Source of the DNA: Acidulodesulfobacterium sp021802425 | GTDB taxonomy: Bacteria; SZUA-79; Acidulodesulfobacterales; Acidulodesulfobacteraceae | NCBI GenBank assembly: GCA_021802425.1 | Contig: JAJZXJ010000024.1 | Coordinates: 1-15,284 of the forward strand | Reading direction: 5' to 3' | DNA: 15,284 nt | In this document: piece after piece, positions 1 through 6,093 of the stretch | How positions within the stretch are numbered: the first letter of the stretch is position 1 | Layout of the letters: each line of letters begins with the position of its first letter | Translations under genes and position numbers: made by a program | Notes under the pieces: model-generated | What the model was told of the DNA's origin: nothing | The model's input: only the letters and a program-made list of their open reading frames with translations | Databases searched by the model: none

Positions 1-2
1 TG

Positions 3-506
3 GAAAAATACGACACCCCGTTAGTGTTCACCCCCGGCTGGCGCTGGGGCGAGACGATTCTGCCCGGCGAAAAGATAACCATGGAACATGTTTACGGGGA
101 ATACGGCACGACATATCCAGAAGTTTACAGGGTCAAGCTGAGCGGACAAAAGATTCTCGAGACGACATCCAGCAATTTGAGCGATGTTTTTGCAAGAGAC
201 CCTTATTTGCAAATGGGCGGGGATGCAACAAGAATATCTAATTCTAAAATGCATATACTTATAAACCAACACGGCGCCAAAAGGATTAAAAGTTTTATGA
301 TAAACGGCAAACCTATAAATCCGAATAAGGATTACTGGCTTATCACATCAGGCGCAAAGATGCAGAAATTGGCTAACGCCGCCCACGGCGGACTGCAAAA
401 AGAAAAGGCCTACGATATAATAGCAGACTATGTAAGGGGGCATAAAACAATCAGGTCTATCCAAACCGGAGATGTCATATACAGGCATTCAAGGACTGCG
501 GGGTGA
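3..506 (+). CDS. soxB: SoxB-like thiosulfohydrolase, 3' end only (partial at left edge)
   Basis: The reading frame is open to the left edge, so this is the C-terminal ~167 residues of a longer protein and the GTG at 24 is not a real start. The segment resembles the C-terminal 5'-nucleotidase-type domain of SoxB: TPGWRWGETILPG near the beginning, then DPYLQMGGDATRI, a 'NGKPINPNKDYWLITSG' stretch and a final YDIIADYVRGHK helix. In the Sox pathway SoxB is a periplasmic di-manganese hydrolase that releases sulfate from cysteine-S-thiosulfonate on the carrier SoxYZ. The N-terminal metallophosphatase domain with its metal ligands lies outside the window, so catalysis cannot be checked. A generic 5'-nucleotidase is the alternative, but the RWG and GGD spacing and the downstream SoxA-like and DsrE-like genes favour SoxB. 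The gene stops 365 bp before the next gene and may end an upstream sox operon. Confidence 0.75.
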   Translation, partial: EKYDTPLVFTPGWRWGETILPGEKITMEHVYGEYGTTYPEVYRVKLSGQKILETTSSNLSDVFARDPYLQMGGDATRISNSKMHILINQHGAKRIKSFMINGKPINPNKDYWLITSGAKMQKLANAAHGGLQKEKAYDIIADYVRGHKTIRSIQTGDVIYRHSRTAG

Positions 507-525
507 TAAGGCGATAGTTAGACGG

Positions 526-565
526 ATTAAAGGTTTTTATATAAAATTAAAGGCTCTTATATAAA
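526..565. repeat. 20-bp tandem direct repeat (two copies)
   Basis: Two adjacent 20-bp units, 526-545 and 546-565, differ at two positions only; each begins ATTAAAGG and ends TTATATAAA. They lie 20 bp after the soxB stop codon. No function is evident. They could mark slippage or be a paired protein-binding site. Confidence 0.8.
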
Positions 566-634
566 TAAGAAGGAAAATAATTGATCGACATGTTATGCAA
601 CCCAAAATTGCCGATAGAAATTTTATTTCCTGGC

Positions 635-681
635 ATTTTAGTCCACATCAAAGACATGCTTTGATAAACGTGGGCTAAAAT
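635..681. repeat. Long imperfect hairpin inside the palindromic element
   Basis: Bases 635-646 pair with 670-681 (12 bp, one G-U). Bases 647-653 (ATCAAAG) pair with 659-665 (CTTTGAT). The loop is ACATG, and AAAC bulges on the 3' side. It has no T-tract, so it is not a typical rho-independent terminator. Confidence 0.75.
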
Positions 682-737
682 ATCGCTGAAGCGGGTTGGG
701 ACACCCATCGGGTGAAAATTTAAATTCCCGCATTGTC

Positions 738-757
738 ATTCCTGCGTAAGCGGGAAT
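738..757. repeat. REP-like palindrome
   Basis: Bases 738-745 (ATTCCTGC) pair with 750-757 (GCGGGAAT) around a GTAA loop, in the context GTCATTCC...GGGAATCCAG. The same general pattern, an ATTCCC...GGGAAT palindrome, is a dispersed repeat in many bacterial genomes. A neighbouring small palindrome, CACCC-ATC-GGGTG, lies at 702-714. Confidence 0.7.
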
Positions 758-819
758 CCAGTGTTCACATAACCTTAAAGCAATTTTAACGGTTTCTATC
801 GGCAATTTTTGGTATAACT

Positions 820-825
820 TATAAT
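820..825 (+). promoter_or_regulatory. Candidate -10 box for the DsrE/SoxA-like operon
   Basis: TATAAT lies 47 bp before the ATG of the first DsrE-like gene. No good TTGACA is seen at the -35 distance, which falls in the right arm of the palindromic element. The box is therefore supported only by its -10 match and its position. Confidence 0.4.
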
Positions 826-871
826 CAAATTAATAACCAAATTAAGCAAATTAAGATTAAGGAGATTAAAA

Positions 872-1399
872 ATGAAAAAGTCTCGTTTATTTTTAAGTTT
901 ATTAATGATTGCCGCGGTTTCAATTTTATTTTTCTCGCCTGCGCCTAAAGCTTATGCTTTAAAGTACGGTCCATCGTCTTACAGTTCCTATCCAGCATAT
1001 TACAATACCCATCCATTACCTCTTCCCGAATTTTTTAAACACAAAACCATGAAAATGGTAATCGAAGTCGATTATGCAAAGCCGGGAAGGTGGGGACTTG
1101 CGATTGCCAATATAAAAAATGTTATGGCCGCATTCGGGGATAATTCTTTTAAGTATAAAATGGAACTTGTCGTGTTCGGTCCCGGTTTAAGAATGGTGAT
1201 GAAGAAATTCGATAAAAAAAATGAAGCCGTTCTTCAAAGTTTGGTTACCTATGGATTAAAAATACGGGCATGCCATAATACTATGCTTAAAGCTCATTTG
1301 ACAAAAAAAGCACTGTTTCCTTTTGTTAAAGTAGTTCCGGCGGGAGTCGTAGAGATAGCCAGAAAGCAGATGCAGGGTTATACATTTCTAAAACCTTAA
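872..1399 (+). CDS. Secreted DsrE/DsrF-like sulfur-carrier family protein 1
   Basis: This 175-residue protein starts at an ATG behind AAGGAG (859-864). Residues 1-29 form a Sec signal peptide ending KAYA, so the mature protein should be periplasmic. The remainder matches the DsrE-like fold of the COG1416 type: a first strand TMKMVIEVDYAKPGRWGLAI, then a VVFGPGLRMVM strand-turn. The conserved cysteine is C134 in IRACHNTM, and the family-typical end is VVPAGVVEIARKQMQGYTFLKP. In cytosolic DsrE/TusD proteins the equivalent cysteine carries persulfide sulfur; a similar periplasmic sulfane-sulfur binding role is inferred, not shown. It heads a four-gene run with 32-66 bp gaps. Two paralogues lie downstream, on the far side of the cytochrome gene. 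The family assignment is firm; the substrate is unknown. Confidence 0.82.
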   Translation: MKKSRLFLSLLMIAAVSILFFSPAPKAYALKYGPSSYSSYPAYYNTHPLPLPEFFKHKTMKMVIEVDYAKPGRWGLAIANIKNVMAAFGDNSFKYKMELVVFGPGLRMVMKKFDKKNEAVLQSLVTYGLKIRACHNTMLKAHLTKKALFPFVKVVPAGVVEIARKQMQGYTFLKP

Positions 1400-1431
1400 A
1401 TATAAAACAACCGTTACATTAGGAGGGCAAA

Positions 1432-2244
1432 ATGAAAAGATTTATTTTAGTTGTTTTGGGAGTTTTTCTGGTTATCTTTGCATCATACTTTTTTAATAGT
1501 GTTGCTTACGCAAAAGGAAAATTAAACAAGAAAATGATTGCCAAAGAAAAAATACAGGCCGCCTTAAAGATTGGGAAATCCGAATTTTATAGCGCTAAAC
1601 TTGGAACAAACGGTTTTTCATGCGCCAAGTGTCATGTTGACAGTATCGGCACCTATATTCCAAAGGCCGGCAAGGTGGTCAGGAGTTTAGCAGGCGTTGC
1701 GGCTACTTTTCCGAGATTCAATCCCAAAAGCCATCAAATTATTACTCTCGGAGAAAGACTGAATATGTGCATCGTTCATGTGTTAAAAGGAAAACCGCTC
1801 AGCGGACAGAAACTTAATTATCTTACCCTTTATGTAACCTATTTAAGCAACGGCTACAGAATTAAAGGATATAATGCTACGCCAAACCCGATTTTTACAA
1901 AAGCCTGTCTGCGTCCAAAAACAATTCAACAGGCTTTAACGCTTGGAAAACATTATTACGATACTCCTCTCGGCGCTTCCGATTTTAGCTGCGATTCCTG
2001 TCATCCCGGCGGCGGAGCGGGCGTTTTGGGCGGCAAGCCGACCAAGCCCGTAATAGGCCACGCAGTTTATTATCCCACATATAAAAAATGGGGCAAGATT
2101 ATTACTATGCAGGATCAGTTTAATCACTGTATATACACCGGAGAAGTGGGATTTAAAAAGAAGATAGGCTCTAAAGTGTGGAAGTATCTCGATCTATATG
2201 TTTATTCGCTTTCAAAGGGTTATAAAATAAGCGTAGGAAAATGA
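1432..2244 (+). CDS. Secreted SoxA-like diheme c-type cytochrome
   Basis: The 270-residue protein starts at an ATG behind AGGAGGG (1421-1427). Residues 1-27 are a signal peptide ending VAYA. Two haem c motifs are present, C64-AK-C67-H68 and C187-DS-C190-H191, in two halves that look duplicated. Each half runs haem motif, then a (T/Y)(F/Y)P segment, then IIT(L/M), then a lone cysteine (C113 and C233), and ends in L-LYV-YLSNGY. SoxA of thiosulfate oxidisers has this layout: two haem domains with cysteine haem ligands, one of them the cysteine that conjugates thiosulfate to SoxY. The length also suits SoxA. Its likely role is oxidative sulfur transfer and electron passage in the periplasm. No SoxX partner is in the window. 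A different diheme cytochrome of the SoxA superfamily is the main alternative. Confidence 0.72.
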   Translation: MKRFILVVLGVFLVIFASYFFNSVAYAKGKLNKKMIAKEKIQAALKIGKSEFYSAKLGTNGFSCAKCHVDSIGTYIPKAGKVVRSLAGVAATFPRFNPKSHQIITLGERLNMCIVHVLKGKPLSGQKLNYLTLYVTYLSNGYRIKGYNATPNPIFTKACLRPKTIQQALTLGKHYYDTPLGASDFSCDSCHPGGGAGVLGGKPTKPVIGHAVYYPTYKKWGKIITMQDQFNHCIYTGEVGFKKKIGSKVWKYLDLYVYSLSKGYKISVGK

Positions 2245-2310
2245 TTAAAAAATTATAAATAAATGGTTAGCATATGGTTATTAAAAAATGGAGAAAGGAG
2301 AATAATAATA

Positions 2311-2805
2311 ATGAATAAATATTTATTTAAAAAGGGTTTGCTAAAATTTAAAGCAGTTTTTATCGTTTTGGCTTTGACTTTAGTGTATTTTAGCGGCAAC
2401 GCTTATGCCTACAAAAAGATACAGGCGCTTCCGTATTTTAAAAATAAGACTATGAAAGTTGTGATTCAAATAACGCAGGATAATCCCGCAAGATGGAATC
2501 TTGCCCTCGGCAATGCCGCTAAAGTTGTCCAGATTATGAGCGCTCACGGCATTAACTATAAAGTTGATGTAGTCGCATACGGTCCGGGACTTAAAGTATT
2601 TATGAAAAAATACGATAAAAAGTTTTACCCCCTGCTTCAGAGTTTAAGCACTTATGGAGTTAATCTTGTTGCATGCCATATGACGATGCTTGCCATGCAT
2701 GTTCACGAGAAACAGCTTTTCCCGTTTGTTAATGTGGTGTATCCGGGTGCCGTTGCTTACATTATTAAGAAAGAAATGCAGGGATATGCTTATATAAAAC
2801 CATAA
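2311..2805 (+). CDS. Secreted DsrE/DsrF-like sulfur-carrier family protein 2
   Basis: The ATG at 2311 is preferred over the in-frame ATG at 2263. AAGGAG (2295-2300) precedes it, and the product then begins with a clean signal peptide (residues 1-33, ending GNAYA). The protein is 164 residues. The mature part follows the same plan as the first DsrE-like protein: TMKVVIQITQDNPARWNLAL, VVAYGPGLKVFMKK, the cysteine C122 in LVACHMTM, and the ending MQGYAYIKP. Similarity to the first paralogue spans the whole mature domain, so the two arose by duplication. It lies 66 bp after the SoxA-like gene and 56 bp before the third paralogue, consistent with one transcript. A periplasmic persulfide-carrying role is inferred from the family. 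Confidence 0.82.
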   Translation: MNKYLFKKGLLKFKAVFIVLALTLVYFSGNAYAYKKIQALPYFKNKTMKVVIQITQDNPARWNLALGNAAKVVQIMSAHGINYKVDVVAYGPGLKVFMKKYDKKFYPLLQSLSTYGVNLVACHMTMLAMHVHEKQLFPFVNVVYPGAVAYIIKKEMQGYAYIKP

Positions 2806-2861
2806 AAATCATTATAATATGAAGTTGATCCCAAATCATAATAAATAAGTAGGAGGGAACA

Positions 2862-3395
2862 ATGAAAAGATTGATGAANNNNNNNNNNNNNNNNNNNNNN
2901 NNNNNNNNNNNNNNNNNNNNNNNNNNNNNNNNNNNNNNNNNNNNNNNNNNNNNNNNNNNNNNNNNGGCGGCCGTAAAAAAGAAAATTGAAATAAAAAAAC
3001 CTCTTTTAACTCCGGCATCGTATAACGGTTTTTTTAATAACAAGGTTATTAAGGTTGTTTTTCAGGTTTCGTCCCCGAATCCGAAGAAATGGAAAGTCGC
3101 CCTTTTAAACATGAATGATATTATCTGGGAACTCCATTATAACCCTAAAAGGTATAAAGTGGTTTTTGTAGCCTACGGCCCTGCCGTCAAAATGTTTCTT
3201 AAAAAAGATAACAAATTGACGGCTCTTATCGAAAAATTATATAAGCATAAGGTGAAGTTTGAATCTTGTCATGTAGCAATGATAAAATTAGGTATTAAGT
3301 CCAATGAAATACTGCCCATCGTTCATGTTACGCCTGACGGATTCTTTGCCATTCTTCACTATGAAATGACCGGTTATTCTTATATAAAACCATAA
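2862..3395 (+). CDS. Secreted DsrE/DsrF-like protein 3 (interrupted by an 87-N gap)
   Basis: The ATG follows AGGAGGG (2851-2857). An N-run at 2879-2965 hides residues 6 to about 35, where the signal peptide should be, so secretion is inferred from the paralogues. The gap is 87 bases, a multiple of three, and the frame is the same on both sides, giving about 177 residues. The visible part has VIKVVFQVSSPNPKKWKVAL, VVFVAYGPAVKMFLKK and the ending MTGYSYIKP. The cysteine C136 lies in FESCHVAM. It is the most diverged of the three: the NTM after the cysteine-histidine pair becomes VAM, and the late PAG becomes PDG. No terminator-like hairpin is seen between its stop and the assembly gap at 3439. 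Confidence 0.78.
   Translation: MKRLMXXXXXXXXXXXXXXXXXXXXXXXXXXXXXXAAVKKKIEIKKPLLTPASYNGFFNNKVIKVVFQVSSPNPKKWKVALLNMNDIIWELHYNPKRYKVVFVAYGPAVKMFLKKDNKLTALIEKLYKHKVKFESCHVAMIKLGIKSNEILPIVHVTPDGFFAILHYEMTGYSYIKP
2879..2965. other. Assembly gap, 87 Ns
   Basis: A run of 87 undetermined bases inside the third DsrE-like gene. The length is not a round number and keeps the reading frame, so it is probably an estimated gap size from paired reads. Confidence 0.98.
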
Positions 3396-3438
3396 GTTAG
3401 CGTATTACAAACATACTCATACCGGTTTCATATCCCCC

Positions 3439-3538
3439 NNNNNNNNNNNNNNNNNNNNNNNNNNNNNNNNNNNNNNNNNNNNNNNNNNNNNNNNNNNNNN
3501 NNNNNNNNNNNNNNNNNNNNNNNNNNNNNNNNNNNNNN
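3439..3538. other. Assembly gap, 100 Ns (intergenic)
   Basis: Exactly 100 Ns, the usual placeholder for a gap of unknown size. The true distance between the DsrE/SoxA-like operon and the next gene is therefore unknown, and genes could be missing here. No shared sequence is visible on the two sides. Confidence 0.98.
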
Positions 3539-3577
3539 TTTGGGTCATTTTACATAATTTTAATTAATATGTTTTTG

Positions 3578-3586
3578 TGATATAAT
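3578..3586 (+). promoter_or_regulatory. Candidate extended -10 promoter for the COG1331 gene
   Basis: TGATATAAT matches an extended -10 (TGnTATAAT) about 100 bp before the ATG at 3689. No clear -35 is present, which an extended -10 can tolerate. An AT-rich inverted repeat at 3623-3652 lies in the would-be leader. Confidence 0.45.
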
Positions 3587-3688
3587 TCGTAAACTAATCC
3601 CAGCTTTACGAATTACGGCTGTCCAATATTTTATTATAATTATAATATTTGGGCGTTATCGAAAAGATTTCCTAAATTAGCATATTAA

Positions 3689-5899
3689 ATGAATAACTTA
3701 AAAAGCGAAAAAGGTTCCTATTTAAAATCCGCGGTTCGTCAGCCGGTTAACTGGTATCCATGGTGCACGGAGGCGTTCGATATAGCAAAAGAAAATGATT
3801 TGCCGATACTTTTGGACATCGGAGCCGTTTGGTGCCATTGGTGTCATGTAATGGACAAAGAGTCTTACGAAGATGAAGAGACGGCAAGTATAATAAACGG
3901 GAATTTTGTCGCGATTAAGGTTGATAAAGACGAAAGGCCTGATATCGATTCCCGTTATCAAAAAGCCGTGAGCGCCTTTTCCGGCAACGGCGGATGGCCT
4001 CTTACGGCATTTTTGACATATGAGGGGTATTTTTTTTATGGAGGCACCTACTTTCCAAAGGAGGCACAATACGGTATTCCTTCTTACAAATCGGTTTTAG
4101 CCGAAATCGGAAAATATTACAGAGAAAATAAAGAGGCCGTTTTTTCGCAGAGCAAAGATTTTTATAACAGAATATTTAAGGATTTAAACAAATTTTCCAT
4201 ATTTAATATTCAAAGGATAAACGAAGCCATTAAGGGAGATAAAAGTTTAAACAAAGAATATGCCGGCCGGCTTTTAAATGAGGCGGCGCAAGAATTTAAA
4301 CTTCATTTTGATAATGAAAACGGCGGACTTGACGAGTCCCCCAAGTTTTTTTATTTTTCGGGGATGGAACTGCTTTTGTGGGATTATATGATAAACCATG
4401 ACAGGGATTCTCTGTCAAAAGGGGCTTTTACGCTTAAAAAGATGGTTTTTGGCGGCGTTTTTGACCATGTCGGGGGCGGCTTCCACAGATATTCCACCGA
4501 TAGAAAGTGGATAATTCCGCATTTTGAAAAGCTTGCGGCCGACAATGCAAATGCGTTAAGGGTTTATTTGAATTATTACAGGGCTACGGGCGACAAAGTC
4601 ATATTGAATGCGATAAACAGAACAATGGATTTTATTACAAACGATTTGTATGACAGAATGAACGGCGGTTTTTATGCCAGTATGGATGCCGATGCGGCAG
4701 ACGGCGATGACGGCAGTTTTTTTACATGGACTTTAGACGAGCTAAAAGATGTTTTTGCAAAAAACGAAGAGTTGAAAGCGGTAATAAATTTGTTTAATAT
4801 CGGTAAGGACGGCAGAATGCGGGGGCAGGGCGATAACGGCGGCGGGGCGGCGGCAATTAGGACAAATGGGACGGTTCCAAATGTTTTATATGTTGATTCA
4901 AGAGAGTTGGAAGAGGATATTGTCCTGAGTAAATTTTATAATAATGCCGTATCCAGACTTAAATCTCAAAGGGATAAAAGAAAACGGCCGTTTATCGATA
5001 AGGTTAAATATAGTTCCATAAACGGAAACATTATATATTCCATAACCGAATTAAGCAAGATTTTTAATCCTTATAATAACAATAACGGGAACAGGCAAAA
5101 ACTTAACGAAATAGCCGAAAAATCCATTAAGCCCTTTTTAGATGTTTTTGATAAAAATGGCGATGTGGGCAGATTTATCGGCGAGCCGGGCGGCGGGGTT
5201 CTCGAAGATAACGCTTATATAATTTTGGCTTTAATAGGCTTATTTGAAACGACATCTAAACCGATGTATCCTGTATATGCGAAAAGAATTGCCGAACATG
5301 TTATAAAAAATTATTACGATGGCGAGGATGGCGGGTTTTTTGATATAAATCATACCATAAAAAGCTCAAAAATAGGATTTCTAAGCCATAAGGAAAAATC
5401 GATTATCGATTACGGCGGTTATTCCCCAAACTCAATGATATTATCGGGAATGGCAAGGCTTTATGCGTTGACGAACGAGATTCAATTTCAAAATGTAATA
5501 TTAAAGTCATTCGAATATTTTATTAATGATGCAAATAACTTTAAATACAACAGTTCAAGCTATATAATGAGTCTGGTGTATTATGCGCAGGGAGTAAACA
5601 AAAATATAATAATCGGAAGCTTAACCGACAACGGCATTATGAATTATTTTAAAGGGGCTAATAATATTAACAACATTAACAGCGGCAAAAGATTTTTTAA
5701 ATTTAATTCCATTAATATTTTTATCGATATTAATAACAGGGATATTATAGAAAGTTATATGAATTTCGGCGATCGTCATAAAGAGGATGATATGATAATT
5801 TTCGAGGAGGTAAGGAGAGCGGTGCATGATTATAAAAAGACCAAAAAACCCCTTATTTACAGATGCAAAGATAAATCGTGCGATATAGAGGTATTGTGA
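3689..5899 (+). CDS. Thioredoxin-domain protein of the COG1331/YyaL (DUF255) family
   Basis: The 736-residue protein has the two-part architecture of the YyaL/SPATA20 family. The N-terminal thioredoxin-like domain (about residues 1-165) contains QPVNWYPW, the redox-type motif W48-C49-H50-W51-C52-H53, KVDKDERPDID and GGWPLTAFLT. A long helical (alpha/alpha)6-barrel-like region follows, with DHVGGGFHRYSTD, HFEKLAADNA and GFYASMDADA, all typical of the family. No signal peptide is visible, so it is expected in the cytoplasm. The biochemical role of this widespread family is not established; proposals include thiol-redox or sugar-epimerase-like functions. The ATG at 3689 begins exactly where family members do (NNLKSEKGSYL), although no strong Shine-Dalgarno precedes it. 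It appears to be transcribed alone. Confidence 0.88.
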   Translation: MNNLKSEKGSYLKSAVRQPVNWYPWCTEAFDIAKENDLPILLDIGAVWCHWCHVMDKESYEDEETASIINGNFVAIKVDKDERPDIDSRYQKAVSAFSGNGGWPLTAFLTYEGYFFYGGTYFPKEAQYGIPSYKSVLAEIGKYYRENKEAVFSQSKDFYNRIFKDLNKFSIFNIQRINEAIKGDKSLNKEYAGRLLNEAAQEFKLHFDNENGGLDESPKFFYFSGMELLLWDYMINHDRDSLSKGAFTLKKMVFGGVFDHVGGGFHRYSTDRKWIIPHFEKLAADNANALRVYLNYYRATGDKVILNAINRTMDFITNDLYDRMNGGFYASMDADAADGDDGSFFTWTLDELKDVFAKNEELKAVINLFNIGKDGRMRGQGDNGGGAAAIRTNGTVPNVLYVDSRELEEDIVLSKFYNNAVSRLKSQRDKRKRPFIDKVKYSSINGNIIYSITELSKIFNPYNNNNGNRQKLNEIAEKSIKPFLDVFDKNGDVGRFIGEPGGGVLEDNAYIILALIGLFETTSKPMYPVYAKRIAEHVIKNYYDGEDGGFFDINHTIKSSKIGFLSHKEKSIIDYGGYSPNSMILSGMARLYALTNEIQFQNVILKSFEYFINDANNFKYNSSSYIMSLVYYAQGVNKNIIIGSLTDNGIMNYFKGANNINNINSGKRFFKFNSINIFIDINNRDIIESYMNFGDRHKEDDMIIFEEVRRAVHDYKKTKKPLIYRCKDKSCDIEVL

Positions 5900-5944
5900 A
5901 TCCGGAAAAATATTAAATATTTTAAAAATTTCGGTCGGATTTCC

Positions 5945-5974
5945 TTGACATACTTAATTCTGTTGTAGTAATAT
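5945..5974 (+). promoter_or_regulatory. Sigma70-type promoter of the LysM/NlpC-P60 gene
   Basis: A perfect TTGACA (5945-5950) is followed after 18 bp by TAATAT (5969-5974). Transcription would start near 5982, giving a leader of about 110 nt before the ATG at 6094. Confidence 0.6.
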
Positions 5975-5991
5975 ACATAAAAAAGCGGTTT

Positions 5992-6016
5992 GCCGTTTCC
6001 GCATCGGCGAAATGGC
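5992..6016 (+). promoter_or_regulatory. Leader hairpin upstream of the cell-wall hydrolase gene
   Basis: GCCGTTTC (5992-5999) can pair with GAAATGGC (6009-6016), an 8-bp stem with one G-U and a 9-nt loop. It would sit about 10 nt into the transcript, in the only G+C-rich patch of an otherwise AT-rich leader. It may stabilise the mRNA or form part of a regulatory element. It matches no riboswitch class that I can name. Confidence 0.35.
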
Positions 6017-6093
6017 TGGAAGCAAATATAATTGAAAATAAATGAAAAATAAATGAGTTATTAAGAAATTACCAATGAGGTGGTAAAGATTAA

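Larger units (their letters stand above)
601..812. repeat. 212-bp MITE-like nested palindromic element
   Basis: The ends are inverted repeats: 604-620 (AAAATTGCCGATAGAAA) is the exact reverse complement of 793-809. With one mismatch the match extends to 601-620 against 793-812. Inside are three further hairpins at 635-681, 702-714 and 738-757. No open reading frame or clear target-site duplication is visible. The architecture is that of a small non-autonomous mobile element or a REP/BIME-like composite; a structured RNA is the alternative. The right arm ends only 7 bp before a TATAAT box preceding the DsrE-like operon. Confidence 0.7.

Noticed and set aside
2765..3043. Minus-strand frames across the 87-N gap
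   Set aside because: They are mostly undetermined residues and lie opposite the end of one DsrE-like gene and the start of another, which have ribosome sites and family motifs.
3623..3652. AT-rich inverted repeat considered as a rho-independent terminator
   Set aside because: The stem is almost entirely A-T with a bulge and no following T-run, so it would be a weak hairpin and lies in a gene leader, not after a gene.
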